64,000 nt of DNA from Amia ocellicauda (lineage: Eukaryota > Chordata > Actinopteri > Amiiformes > Amiidae), in the NCBI RefSeq assembly GCF_036373705.1, contig NC_089850.1, positions 47,057,048-47,121,047 of the forward strand. The letters are read 5' to 3'. Each line of letters begins with the position of its first letter. Position 1 is the stretch's first letter. Below are positions 21,564 to 35,630 of this stretch, piece by piece. Made by a program: the position numbers and the translations under genes. The notes under the pieces were generated by a model that did not search any database, was not told the DNA's origin, and was given only the letters and a program-made list of their open reading frames with translations.

Positions 21564-21577
21564 GTTTCCATAGAAAC
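21564..21577. promoter_or_regulatory. X-box (RFX binding site)
   Basis: GTTTCCATAGAAAC satisfies the X-box pattern RYYNYY-N2-RRNRAC with inverted half-sites. X-boxes bind RFX factors and mark ciliary genes; tbc1d32 is one. Confidence 0.6.
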
Positions 21578-21792
21578 GGAAAGACTCCAGGCGAAAGTCA
21601 TTCGTGCAGTTTTATTTATTTTGCATCGGATTAATGTGTATTTGTGACTTTATTCTACAAATATTCCGGAGTCACGTTCAAAGATGCTCGCGTTTTAAAC
21701 AGGAGAAGGAAGACTATTATTTCGCTGTGTAGTACATGTTACATCATTGTCGTCTGACTGCAGCGCCCAATCTGTCCGGCGATACTGGGATG

Positions 21793-22766
21793 GTGAGGTG
21801 GGGGCTAGTAACATAGATGTGCACGTAAGGTATTTATATTTATATTGGTGATGCATACATGTTCAGTGTGATAACCGATTGGCATGTATCTTTGTTGACA
21901 CAGACAACCTTGGACAATGTTGAAACTTTCGGGTTCAAGCACACAGCGACCTCAATACATGCCTGCTTCTCAAAACAAACATCGCATTGAGAAGTTAAGA
22001 TTGTATGAGCCATTATAGTTGTATTTCTTGTGCTATTTCTTCCCCTTATGGTGAACCGCGCATTTCAAAACCTACCAATTAAGTAAAACGACATTTAATG
22101 AATGTCTTAAGTGTTTTAAGTTTGAAGTGTTGGACCCGCGTCTGTGTAAGCTTTGGTGCGCTCTGTGTTTATGCCGGTGTAATGACATATATATATATCG
22201 TTTAATTGTGCATGGATTCTTATTATAGCCGGATGATAGGAAACTGGTTAAGTACCAGTCACTTAGTATTTAACTTATTGTTGCTATTGGTGCATGTGAG
22301 GTTTTGTATGTGTAAAGTGTTATTTTCTGTAAGTTTGTATTGTTTCTGTTGTTTGGTGTTTATTTTGAGGTTTGAGGTACGCAATGCTTGTTGTCATTGT
22401 CATATTGAAATCAGTAATGCACTTCAACTTGCTGATGTTAACTTGTAACAATTACTGTTCAATTGAGTTACTCTTTGTGTAAATAAACCTTTTGAACTTT
22501 TAAGTGGTCTTTATGTTATGTGTTTGGGAGTGATGCTGCTATAAGTCCTTGCTCAATATAATAACCTTAATACATATTTTTCTGGTGTAGCAGCTACATT
22601 TTCTTTTAAATTAAGTGACAGATGTAAAACCCAGTTACATAGGAAAACACTTACTAGTATATATTTCTGCAATTTAAGAAATGAAGATGCATATGAGCAC
22701 AGGCTCAAAGCAGAATGATTCATTCATATGCCAGAATGACCTAAAAGTCTGTTATTTGTGCGGCAG
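21793..22766 (+). other. tbc1d32 intron 1 (candidate)
   Basis: A good donor GGGATG|GTGAGG is at 21792/21793 and the acceptor cggcag ends at 22766. The ORF at 22206-22448 inside has no family features. Confidence 0.5.
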
Positions 22767-22950
22767 GTGGTCAGACCTGAGGCCCTGTGAGGAGCATGTC
22801 ACAGCTTTCCCATGAGGATGAGGCGGAGCTGCAGGCTTTGCTGAGAAACCTACTGCACAGTGTTAAGGACCGCATCTCCGCAGCCCCATCTGTGGAGTGT
22901 GCAGAAGAGATCCTGCTACACCTGGAGGAAACGGACGAACATTTTCATAA
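22767..22950 (+). CDS. tbc1d32: tbc1d32 exon 2 (start codon at 22796)
   Basis: Acceptor cggcag; 29 bases of 5' UTR, then ATG at 22796. Encodes residues 1-51 including [17 protein letters not shown]. Donor CATAA|GTACGC, phase 2. A GTG at 22787 is not the start. Confidence 0.93.
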
Positions 22951-23337
22951 GTACGCTCTCAGATATGGCACTGAGAAAGAGTGGAGTCACTTGAACCCAC
23001 CTCTAGGGCTGTTTACACTAAAGGGTTGACTCTCACAGTGTATGGTTTGATATAAAGTAACTGATGATAGACACACAGGCACTGATTGCTGCCAGATATA
23101 GGCTTCATTTTTCACCCAGGCTTCAGCTGAACAGAGCGTTGGCAGGTTTTATTACAGATTTAGTGCCTCTGACTTAGTAATTTAGTGGCAAGTGTAAAGC
23201 AGCAAGAAAGAAGGCACTATTACAAGTATTGGCATGAGGCTTTAATTAAATATTGTGATATTGAGAGAGAACAATAAAAACGGATACATTTTTACCTTTT
23301 TACATACATATACACACTGGTGGTAAAACAAAATAAA

Positions 23338-23384
<47 letters not shown>

Positions 23385-26300
23385 GGTGCTAAGGGAAATC
23401 TTACTAAAATAACTAATAAAGGAAGTACATTTCAATTTCAGAATAAATGTTGACCATCCTAGTAGGCATCCTAAAAGAGACATGTTTAGATAGTTTCCTC
23501 TGTAAATGTTTGTTATTAGTGTATTCGCCTTACTGTACATAAATCGCACCCCTGTGTTCCAGCTATGAGTTCATCAGGTATCTGCAGCACTGTGTGGAGA
23601 GCGCACTGGGGCCTGTTGTTGAGGCAGAGACGGAGCGCTGTGCCAGCGGTGAGGGACTGGCACTTGGGTCAGGTCAAGAAACATTAGTTCACGCTGTCAC
23701 ACAGAGGATCCGGAAATCCAACGAGTATGTACACCTCATCCTCATTGTCCAGGGCTAAAGGCCAGGCAGCTCTGTGTACCTTTTTGTTTGGACCCAGCTT
23801 GCTTTTTCTTAAAAGAGAGAGAGGGATTTTTCCAATTGAATTTGCATTTCTTTTCCAAGGATTAAAATAAAAAACAAAAAATATCTCTGAGATGCTCTCA
23901 CACAATAGATACACATAACTGTATGAGCATTTATCCACTCAGGCTGAATTTTCAATTCACTTGGGACTAAATTGATAAGTTTAAACTAAACTGAAGACTT
24001 GTTTCCCCATGCTGTAATGATTAAAAACTAAAGTTGTACACAGACTCCAAGTGCCTCACTCAAGTATAAAGCTCTTGAATAAATGAGTGCTTATTTTAAA
24101 CTGGATCTGTTCTTGTAAACTCTCTCGCTAACTTTTGTTTTTTGGTGTCGTTTTCATATCACTCTTCCTTCTCTTAGGTACAAACAAATGATACAGTCAC
24201 TGAAAAATACTATGATGGTTACCGTGGAATCCCTGATTAATAAATTCGAAGAAGATCAGCTGAAGAAGCAGGAGATGCACCGCAAGAGCCAGCATGAGCA
24301 GCTCAGCAGCCTCTACACAGACAACTGCTCCGACAGCGACTCTTCTTTTAATCAGGTACCTTGCGGCTGCCCAGCACAGTGGGGTCCTTCTTAAGAACCA
24401 ACACAATAAAGATGCGTCAATCGCTTTATTCAATTTTCCTTAGCTTAATTTCCACAAGCTTAGCTTCATGGTAGTATTAGGGAATGTTATTGACATGTAT
24501 AGAAATATGTAGGTCATTAGCTTGCTTTGGGTAGTGAAGCTACTTTCATTGTTTTTGTAGAGCTACACTTTCATTAAGCAAGAACAACTGCAGGTGATTG
24601 CAGATAAACTGGACCCTAGCCAGCCCAAGGAGGTAAGGCAAATTTATTAAATGTTTTTTTAATATTATTATTATTGTGCTAGTAAGACTATTTTGAGCTT
24701 TGTGGGTAATTGAGTTATAATTTGATTTGACAATACAACTAGAACAGTCTCTTAGAGATTTTGCACACTTTCCTTTTCTATACCCCTTGGTATTTCCTCT
24801 ATAACCATGTATCAGACTGGTTATTTATTATCATTCATTCGTGGTCAGGCGCTTGTAGCTGTGGTGACATACAAGAGTACAATGCAATCAATAAACAGTG
24901 CTTAAGTAGTTGCTTAAGTGCTGGGGTACACAGTCAATTCAGGTTACACTGAGTAAAATGTAAAGCAGTAATCAAAGAGCAGGATGACAGAAGTGTACGT
25001 AAAAAATATTTATTATGTAGCTGTAAAACAACAAAAGGGTTATTCGATCAGGAGCCTGAGTCCTGGTCCAGGAGCGTTTTGCTGTCTTCAGGTTTTCACT
25101 CCAGCTGAGCACTTAAACTGCCATATTCAACTTATTGTCTGAACATGATCAGTTTAACTACCCCCACCAGTTCACACAAAGAGAGATGGAAAACCTGCAG
25201 GACTGAGACCTCTGTGTAGATCATTGTGCTGAATTATATTTAGCCTTTGGACTTTAGCCAAATGGACATGAGTCTACAACAATATTAATCTTTCTTGCTT
25301 CTCACCTGAGGATGTGTTAGACTTCTCCTCTACCCCAACAACCCTTACTCAAATGTGACACTTTATCCTGTTAAATTGCTCTTGCACAATGCCTGTTCCA
25401 GTGACAGTTTCTGCATCTCTCTGTTTACCCGGAACCCCGGTGGGTGGTGCTGTGTGTAGGTGCGCTGGGACGCCCTGCAGACCCTGTGCTGTGCCCCGCC
25501 CTCTGATGTGCTCAGCTGTGAGAGCTGGAGCGCCCTGCGCAGGAGCCTCTGCTCTGCCCTCGCAGATGCCGACCCTGCCTTCAGTGTAATTGCATTTAAC
25601 AGTGATTTCCTAGACCATTTCTCTGAACATGTGTGTGTGTTCTCCTCAGCTCTCCAGCACTAGTTAATAGATCAAGTAGTACATTGGGTAAAAAAAAAAA
25701 AAAAATAGCCTTTTACAAAACAGGGACATATACACTGATCAGCCATAACATTATGACCACCTGCCTAATATTGTGTAGGTCCCCCTTTTTCCGCCAGAAC
25801 AGCCCTGACCCGTCGAGGCATGGACTCCACTAGACCTCTGAAGGTGTGCTGTGGTATCTGGCACCAAGACGTTAGCAGCACATCCTTTAAGTCCTGTAAG
25901 TTGTGAGGTGGGGCCTCCATGGATCGGACTTGTTTGTCCAGCACATCCCACAGATGCTCGATTGGATTGAGATCTGGGGAATTTGGAGGCCAAGTCAACA
26001 CCTTGAACTCGTGATTCATCAGACCAGGCCACCTTCTTCCATTGCTCCATCCTCCAGTTCTGATGCTCACGTGCCCATTGTAGGCGCTTTCGACAGTAGA
26101 TGGGTCAGCATGGGCACCCTGACTGGTCTGCGGCTACGCAGCCCCATACGCAACAAACTGCGATGCACTGTGTGTTCTGACACCTTTCTATCAGAACCAG
26201 CATTAACTTTTTCAGCAATTTGAGCTACAGTAGCTTGTCTGTTGGATCGGACCACACGGGCCAGCCTTCGCCCCCCACGTGCATCAGTGAGCCTTGGCCG

Positions 26301-29300
26301 CCCATGACCCTGTTGCCGGTTCACCGCTTTTCCTTCCTTGGACCACTTTTGATAGGTACTGACCACTGCAGACTGGGAACACCCCACAAGAGCTGCAGTT
26401 TTGGAGATGCTCTGACCCAGTCGTCTAGCCATCACGATTTGGCCCTTGTCAAAGTCGCTCAGATCCTTACGCTTTGCCCATTTTTCCTGCTTCTAACACA
26501 TCAACTTTGAGGACAAAATGTTCACTTGCTGCCTAATATATCCCACCCACTGACAGGTGCCATGATAACGAGATTATCAGTGTTATTCACTTCACCTGTC
26601 AGTGGTCATAATATTTTGGCTGATCGGTGTAAATGAACAGTAAATTATTATTGTTTTCTCATGCAGGCATGTCAATACATAATACATAATATCTTATGAT
26701 GTTCAGTTCAGAATTGCACTGTTCGTTAATTCAAGTAGTAAATTAAAACTAAATAAATTAGAAAGTGCTGCAATTTACACGTTGTGTTTGCCTGCTGTCA
26801 ATATTTTGTCTCTGCTAATTATTTTTTGTTTGTTTTTCTTTCAGGATAAGGTTCTAAGGTTTTATGCTAAAACCTTTTCTTCTTCACCCCTGAATATAAG
26901 CAGAGAAATTTATACTAGTTTAGGTAATATATTGTTGTTTGTTTATTTATTTATGTATGTTCATGGGAGCATGTAGGAATGTATATTATGTATTATCAGA
27001 AAACACAACCATATACGTTCAGATACATTTGCTTATAATGGCCATCATATATATATGACCCTAATCACTACATTCAAGTGTGTGTGAATCTATAGGCTTT
27101 ATATTCTAAACATGGTTTAACAGCTTAATTAAAAACCTTAAAAAATAAACGGGTATCCTGGGGAGAGGTGGGAATTAAATAAATCAAACGAATCTATGCA
27201 TCTAGTTTGACCAGTTTAATTAATTTCAGATTCATATTCTAATATAATCTTCTCTATGTTTTCAATTAGCTAAGCATTTGGAGTCAGGTTTCCTTTCACA
27301 AAGAGCCAGCATTTCTCCTGGAGCTGCGGGGTTAGACATACACAGTCCAGAGGTTGCACGGCTGCTCAAAAAGGTAGGTGTTTTAAACTCTTATACATTA
27401 CGAGACCAATTCGGCTGAGGCACGGGTGTTTTTCATACTGCGTTTCTGCCGCAGATGCGACTGTTGAATGAGTTCCAGAAGGAGGTGCCTTCGTTCTGGA
27501 TTCGACACCCTGAGAAGTAAGTCGCCTGTGCTTGTTTGGCTACTGGAAAAACTGCTTTTTTAAAGTTTTTGTTGAGTATATTTTATAGCTTGCTGAGGTT
27601 TTCAGACATTTTTGAGGCATTTCAATGCAGCGTGTCATTTTAAGTACGTTTTTAGTAAACGGAAACATCTGTAATCTATTTATACTGACGGTCTCGGCTA
27701 TGAGAATATTTTACCTGGGAATCCGATTAAGAAAATAATTAGCATAACTGCTTGATTTATAAGTAATTTATATGCCCTCTCAAAAGGAAATCCTACCCAA
27801 ATAACTTATTTTTCCTTCACCTATCTATGCCACAACCCTTTGATAAGACACTGCTGGGGGGGGGGTGTTAAGTAGTCCCATCTGTGGCAGATTGTACAAT
27901 TGGTGTGATAGATGAGCATCAACTCCTTTGAGCTGGCAGTGTGGACAACAAACAAAAAACATGTTTTGGTTTTGACACCATGCAGGATGTAGGATATATA
28001 TACAAATATCTTGAATTTCAGATTTCATCCCTAAATGATATGAAGTCGGCAGGTATCACTTACATCTGAAGGTGGAAGTACTACTTTTTCTGTAATTTTC
28101 ATTGTATTATATAATTTAATCGAATATATAATTACATTTAGTGATAACCAGAAATTGGCCTTCAACTAATGTGGGATAGTTAACGTCTGTGTGTCTTTAA
28201 CGTAGGCTTATTTCTTTGCTGGTCATGGCTAGAATCTCCTGACTCAATATTACAGCCTGACGCATGTGCATGTATGAATAGAATTAAATCTATTAATTCT
28301 CAATTGAAATATCTTGTATTTTCACTCATAGGAAACTCGATCAGTCAATCCACACATCTGCACCACCGTCAGTTTTTCCTGTTGTTTTGATTTGTAGGTA
28401 TATGGAAGAGATAATAGAACACACTCTATCACTGCTTTCATTAAATCTGGAGCAGAGTGTGAAGTCGACAAGCTCTGATAAAGCCCTGGAGCCGATCTAC
28501 TTCCTATCCTTGCTTGACATCAGAGCTACTTGGTTTAAAAAGTGGATGGTAAGCACTTCGCACAACATACACATTAAAAATGGCATACATGTAAATGGAA
28601 CCATTTTGAGTCTGATGGATATACTGTAGCCGCTACTACGATATACAATAATAACAATAAATAAATACATAAATAAACAAATACTAATAATGATGATAGT
28701 AATGTCTTCTGTTTCAGCATGGGTACTACAGCAGGACAGTAGTCTTGAGACTTCTTGAAAACAAATACAAGTCTTTGGTGAGTAACTGAGAGCTTTCAGT
28801 ATACTGTAGCCCACACTAAATTATAACTGACCCAACAGTAAGTGACAGTTCCAATGCTAGACGTCTGGCGCTCTCTTGTACCTAATGCAGATCTGCTACC
28901 CAGCGCCATTTTCAGTATGTGTGTTCATGTTGGAATCACCAGTGAAAGTGTTGTGTGCTGGGCTCCACAGTGCGACTCCTACTCCACTGAACTGTACGCA
29001 CCCGAGTCGCCCTGCCGTTGTTAGGCTGTGCGGTCACAGCATCTCAGGGAGTGATGATGCAGCTCTCAGTGATAGCACTACAGCTTCACTAGGCCACAGA
29101 GGAAACCTACTGGTACACACTGCCCCGGCGGTATCAGCAAACAGGAAACAGCTACTGATGTTAATGGCTCCTTCCATTTCATGTTATAATATATTATGTG
29201 ATAGTAGGTTATGTTGAGTGTAAATCGAAGATTTATTCAGTTTGTTTCTTATGATTTGGAAACATGAAACAGTCTTTGGGAGGAAAAAACAAACAAACTA

Positions 29301-32300
29301 ACTAACTAATAAGAAACAAACTGCATTTTATTTGATTGTTAATTTTTGTTTTCAACAGATAGTGGCATCTCTTCAACAATGTATTCATTACTTTGAATCC
29401 ACTGAGTCTGTTCCTGGTGAGACCCCCAGCTGCACACAAATTGGTGTGTATACTATTACTGTCTGTCTTTCAAAGCTATGGAATAGGATGCTTTAGACGA
29501 TTAGACTGATACATGAGATTCCATTTTGACATTGACACAGTATAGATTACTAGCAGCTGTCTATAGTTATATGACAAATAAGGCACTCCAGGTCTTCATT
29601 AGCAGAACACATCTGAATCTTTTGCAGTTATCTAATTCAAACCTTTCGATAACACAGTTCCTTTGTAAAATCAAACGAGCCATCTCCTCTCAGTTGTAGG
29701 CTTGTTGAGATCAGTTTTAACCACCTCTAAATGTTGACCACTGGTCCTGGTTATACCAGGCTACACTTTAATTGCTTTGTTTGTGGGTTGATTGGTGTAT
29801 TTGTGACTAGCACTGATTCAACTGCCCTGGATGCCTTGCTATCCTCTCTTAGGGGAATGTTTCTCATGAAAGACTATCACTTTGTTGTGTCTTGGGGATG
29901 GAAGCAGCTGTGAAGTAAGGGCATAATATCAGCCCTCTGTCAGACTCCTTCAGATCTCCTGATTTGCTCACTATGGGGTGTTATTAATAATATAACAGAG
30001 AAAGACAGAGATCAGAACAGCGGGTGCTCTTAAGCCTGCTGTTTTTTTAATTGCACAGCGGTTGTGCTGGTACTTTTTTTCTCCACAGGGAATGATTACA
30101 AAATGCATTGCAAATAAGCCATAGAAATGCAAAAGAGTATGATGAGGAAAATGAAATGTTATGTTGTTTCATTGCTAAGATGAAATTAAAACAATGTGCT
30201 GTGCTGTGCTGTGCATTGGGATGCATCAGGAGTGCATTTTCAAGCGCACCAAACTACCATATTCATCGTTTAAATTGGCTAAATGTTGAAGGTAAGTGTT
30301 TGCTAGAAATTGAAGTGTGTGCAGCTTTATGTGTTTATGATTATAAACAGCTCCAGGTATATTTATATTGTGCTTACTTTAGGGCCTACCCAAAGGACTT
30401 CCTATTCTGCCAAGGAGTTACAATACTTTTATTTTGTTCATTCGCTCTGTCTTCTGGGGAGGCTGCTCATGTACACACATGGAAGGAGACTTTTCCCCAT
30501 TAAAGTAAAGAGACGAAAAGGTGAGGACACTTTTATGATGCATTAATCATCTCTTGTTTACCTCGATTCTAAGCAAAGATTTTGGTTTGCTGATCTTCAC
30601 GACCTTCCCCTAGGTGGTACTTTAATTAGCAAAATCAAGTAATAGAACGTTTTAGAGTTTGTTAGAAGTTGAATGAATTTCAAGAATCTTGTCATATAAT
30701 ATTTTGTGTATTTGTAACCTTTCTGTTCAGTGAATTATAGCAGATCTAATTGTTACTTTTTGCAGATTTGCAAAACAATTATATAGGCTATATTGTGACA
30801 CATTCCATTGCTGATTCCCAATAAAACTCTTAGAATTAATCTGTGATCTAAATGTCATGTAAAGGCCTAATGCAATGTGAGAGAATGGTCTTGTATTTTT
30901 GTAAAGAAAATGGCTTTAGTATTTATAAATTGAAAAAAAATCCATTTACAGATGCAGTAACTCTTACAGACCTGATCATCATTCTCATTAGAATAATGTA
31001 CAGCCAACCAAAACCATTTTACAGCGATGCATCACATGCAGGTAAGCTGTATTTTAAGTACTCAAATAGATATCTTTCTTGTATTATTTTGAATTTCTTA
31101 GAAGAATCATGGTGACTTACAGTTTTCACAAGAAACATTACAAAGTACATTGTATTTGTATTTAGCAAACGAGATATATAGGGTTCCCTCCCTGGGATTA
31201 TATTATATTGATGCTACGGATAAGCACTGTAGCTTCAGTTTTCATCCTTGAAAAAGGATAAGAATGTACCTGTGCTAATGTAGCTGCATGAACCACTGTC
31301 ATCATTTAGGTTTATAATTATTGACAGCATCAAAAGTCATTTATTGTAGGATTGTGGCTCTTGAGCATTTGCAGATAACTATCAAATTTCAAAAGATGTG
31401 AGGTAATTGTCACCATTACTACTGCTACAAGAAATGTCAGATTGATGATGATCTCTGTCTGTATTCACACATACCCATTATTTCTCTGTGAACCCCTTTT
31501 CTGTTTATTTCTGATCACTTTATGTCAAATATCATGTCTTTGTTAGACCCCTTATCACCCACAAGCCTTGTGATGGAAGAGCTGCGAGCGCTGTGTGACT
31601 GGAAAGAGTGTGCAACCGAGTGTGTGTACAAGGCTCCCGTGATCGAGTGTCTCCTGTCCCCCATCATTGCCTTACTGAAAGGAAAGCGGGTTAGTTTGGC
31701 CCCAGGCCTGTGCGTACAGATATATTCACACAAACATTAATATACACCCGCATTACAATGAACATTAAATAACTTACCCTGCTGTGCTTTCTTTAGGGAA
31801 GGTAAACAAAACGTTTATTCTTATGTTTTTTTTTCTTGTTTAGGTTGTGGTTTGCCTTTTGTATAGTATTTTTGACCTTCAGTGTTTGCGTATTTAATAA
31901 TCTGCTGTAGTATTTTTACATTATCTAAGCAACCTTTAGAAATAACACCGTTTGTGCTGTTCATTTTAATATGTGTCCAAAGTTATCAGGGTTCTGGTTT
32001 TGTATCATAGGTAAGCTTACCCTCCCCTGAAACAACGCTGACACACATAGCAGATGTGTTGGCAAGGATTGCTTCTACGGAACGGGGACTTTCCCTTTTT
32101 CTGTACGAGGGGAATTTTATGATCACTGAGGGAGAAAGGTAAGAGCTCAGTCTTGATCCCTTTTAATCCGTTTTAATGTTTGTTTGTTTTTGTTTGTGTT
32201 TATAATTGAGTTATGGTTAGCCTGCACTGATATCCTTGTGCTGTATAATTGTGCAGCTTAGAGTTCTTTTCTAGAATGTGTTATAGGTTCTCTTTCATGT

Positions 32301-35300
32301 AAATATAAAAGAGAAATGTAAATGTCCTTTGAAAATATGTTGGCCTATGTAAATGTACATTGAAAACATTTTCACATGTGGAAGTTCCACTACTTATGAA
32401 ACTATGGCTATAGACATAGTGGATATATATTTAGTTTTTTCATATATAGCAAATATTTTCAGAAAAGTCAGCGGGGCTCAAACACAAATTGAAGAACCTC
32501 TGTGGTTCACGTACTTTGAGCCTTTTCTTTACCGCACAGCCACTTTGTGGTTCACGGAGGTCTTTTCAAAATCGTTCCAATTTACCAGTTTCTGAGACAT
32601 GTCAACTGCAGACAAGTTCTGATTTAAAATGCTTTAGAATAATCAACAGTTCTTCACTGTTCCTGTGGCACATTTATCAAAAGCAATTTATTTGTCATTG
32701 TGGTGTTGACAGCAAGAACTGACAATAAAAGTTGACTGAGAGTTTCCCACTTGATAAATAATTGTGACAACAAATGAGGAAATTGTGGAATGACCTGTAA
32801 TTGTGAGACAGATTACTGTTTGACTGCTGCCTTTGAAGCTATGGTACAGAAGCACTGCATGAGTTCTGTTGTATTGTAGACAAGGGGAAAAAGCCATTTC
32901 TGTGTGGATTGTCATTTATATTGTATTTTTTTTATTTTCATTATAAATAAGAAAAAACATGCATTTTGTGTTCTCCTTTTTATCTAGCATTTCAGCTGCA
33001 CACATGATCGTCCAGTTTACCAAAAAGCTCCTTGGTAACCAACTTCCTGCGTTGTACGAATCTGGCTTGTTGTTCAGCTTAAAAGGAGCTTTCATCTTTG
33101 TCTGCCGTCAGATGTACAATACATGTGAGGGTCTGCAGGTCCTCAAACCCTACGGCCTGCATACCTGTATTGCTGATGCCTGGAAAAAGGTGACTATTTT
33201 GTTAGTTTTTGTAATGAATTACTGCCAATAAATTGAAATGGAAAGAATATATATATTATAAGGTATATAAGCTGTGCAGTTGTCTGAAATTGGGCATAAA
33301 TATTTGTTACTTTAAAATATAACTTGTTTGATCATGAATATTTAATATGTAATACATCTTTTAAATGTGCTAATTAAAGGTTCTAATTATTTAGCCTTTC
33401 AAATTAAGACCCAGTTACATTATACACCTCACATCCACATTAAAATAATCCATCAAAATATCCATCCATCCACCCATCCTCGATACCACTTATCCTGGTG
33501 AGGGTTGTGGGGAAGCCGGAACCAATCCCGGCAGGCATATGGCAAGGCAGGAATACACCCAGGACGGGACGCCAGTCCATCGTTGGGCAACAAACACAGA
33601 CAGACACACAGGCAGGCCAATTTAGAGAGACCAATCAACCTGACCCGCATGTCTTTGGACGGTGAGAGGAAACCGGAGTGCCCGGAGAAAACCCACACGG
33701 ACACGGGGAGAACAGGTCCCCCATGCCAGGACTTGAACTGGGACCCTGGAGCTGTGAGGCAGCAGCACTAACCACCATGCCACCGTGCTGCCCTCCATCA
33801 AAATATAAGCAAAATAATTTAAAATGCTTCAGGTGTTCTGTATGGGTATTACATTTTTATTAGTAATTACATTTTCCCCTTTCTACTAGAGCATGCATGT
33901 CTATTTGAAATGCAGTAAAATGTGTGTGGGCTGTGCAGTCCAGACTGGGGTGCTCTGCCATACTTTACAAGCACAGATAGCTGGACCGCAGTGTGAAACC
34001 GTGGGAACCACTTCCATATATCACTGGCAACACACTCATGATCTGCACATGCTGTTCGAGTGCAGTCTTTGGTGATCACACAGAATTTCCTAATTAGAGA
34101 TTCAGCAAGTCCTTCTGATTTCATAATAACCAAGTAGGGAACTGAGAGCATTTTAGTTTTTCTTGTGCAAATCACAAAAAAGAAATCGCATGAAAGGCAG
34201 TGCGACTTTTTAGTGTCCAGTTTTAATGCCGTATGATGCGAAAAACTGGCAATTACAGCCACGGAAATACTATTTTCTACATTCCTATGGTTACAGCATT
34301 CAAATTAAGCCTCCTCCTGCTGCTGTGACGCTTTGAACTGAAAAATAGGATTTTCAAATAGTAGTACATAAATGAGCCTCATCAGTTCATGATGGTTTAA
34401 AATTCAGATGCTGCATCGGAAAGTAATTTCAACGTTTTCTTTGCAGACGAGCTCTCAGTCGGAAAGAGTCCCAACTCCAGTCCCGGGAGCCACTTCTAGT
34501 GCAGCTACTCAAGATTTACAAAACAAGTGAGTGAGTGTGGAGAAGAGAGTAATCAGACTTAAGTAAAACAGATCACAAATGACTGTAAGATAAGCACTGT
34601 GTAGATTTAATTGTCACTCTGTATTCATTCAATCAGCACAGTCTGGGAAGAAACCCTGCTAGACAACCTGCTGCATTTTGCCGCAACGCCACAAGGACTC
34701 CTGCTCCTTCAGCAGACTGGGGCCATCAATGACTGTGTCACTTACATGTTCAGCAGGTTCACCAAAAAGCTTCAGGTGACTTAATTCATTACTTGGGGTT
34801 TGCCATGGTGTTTTTATTGACAGTATTCATAATCCTTTATCATTTACCTGAGTGGCTAACATCTTGTTAATCGCTGAGTAGTGATTTGGTTTAAGGTTTT
34901 TTTCCTTTTTTACACTGTATTTACTTTCTATTTCTTCAAAAAACAATTAACGTTGCATCCACATCAGAACTTTGCGTATTATTCAACATGGAGGATACCT
35001 ATACACATGTGAAATTACTGTGTGTTTCATCATTTAAATAATGTTGCAGAAAACATGAAATGAATGGGAATCTGTTTGCACATCTGATTTTTAGTCTTAG
35101 GACAGAAGCCCATTAATATTGACAGAGATGGCTTATGGCACCCTTTGAGATCTTTGTCATAGCTCTGCCAAAACCTTCCTTCTTTGTGGGATAAAAAGGT
35201 AGCATTCCCTGTGAATTACACAGATGTTTGTATTTCTTAGTAAATAGTTTCTCATCTAGGTATTTTGGTATGATGAATCTCATAAGATGTTGAGTCCCTG

Positions 35301-35576
35301 AAATTGCTTGAGAAAAAAAAGGGATTTATTTATTTTTTGAGACGTTGTCTGATTTACATGAATTAATTAGAATAAATTGACCTGATTTACATATATATTG
35401 TGCTTCTGTGTTTTCAGGAGGTACTAATATTATGAAACAAAGCTTCAGCATTTCATGTTCATGTAATTCCCATTTCCATAGTCAACATGTTTTGATTAGA
35501 ATAATTCATTAAAAAACTGCCTCAGGTTATGTAAGTGAACAACTCAGCTTCTTCCTGCTGTTTGGACATTAAGTTG

Positions 35577-35630
<54 letters not shown>

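Larger units (their letters stand above)
21086..21792. promoter_or_regulatory. Divergent promoter of hsdl1 and tbc1d32
   Basis: The two genes start about 1.7 kb apart on opposite strands. This interval is CpG-richer than its surroundings. It contains TCACGTGA at 21331-21338, CACGTG at 21502-21507, CCCACAATGC (ZNF143/THAP11-like) at 21511-21520 and an RFX-type X-box at 21564-21577. No TATA box is evident near the plausible plus-strand start at about 21600-21720. Start sites are inferred. Confidence 0.6.
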
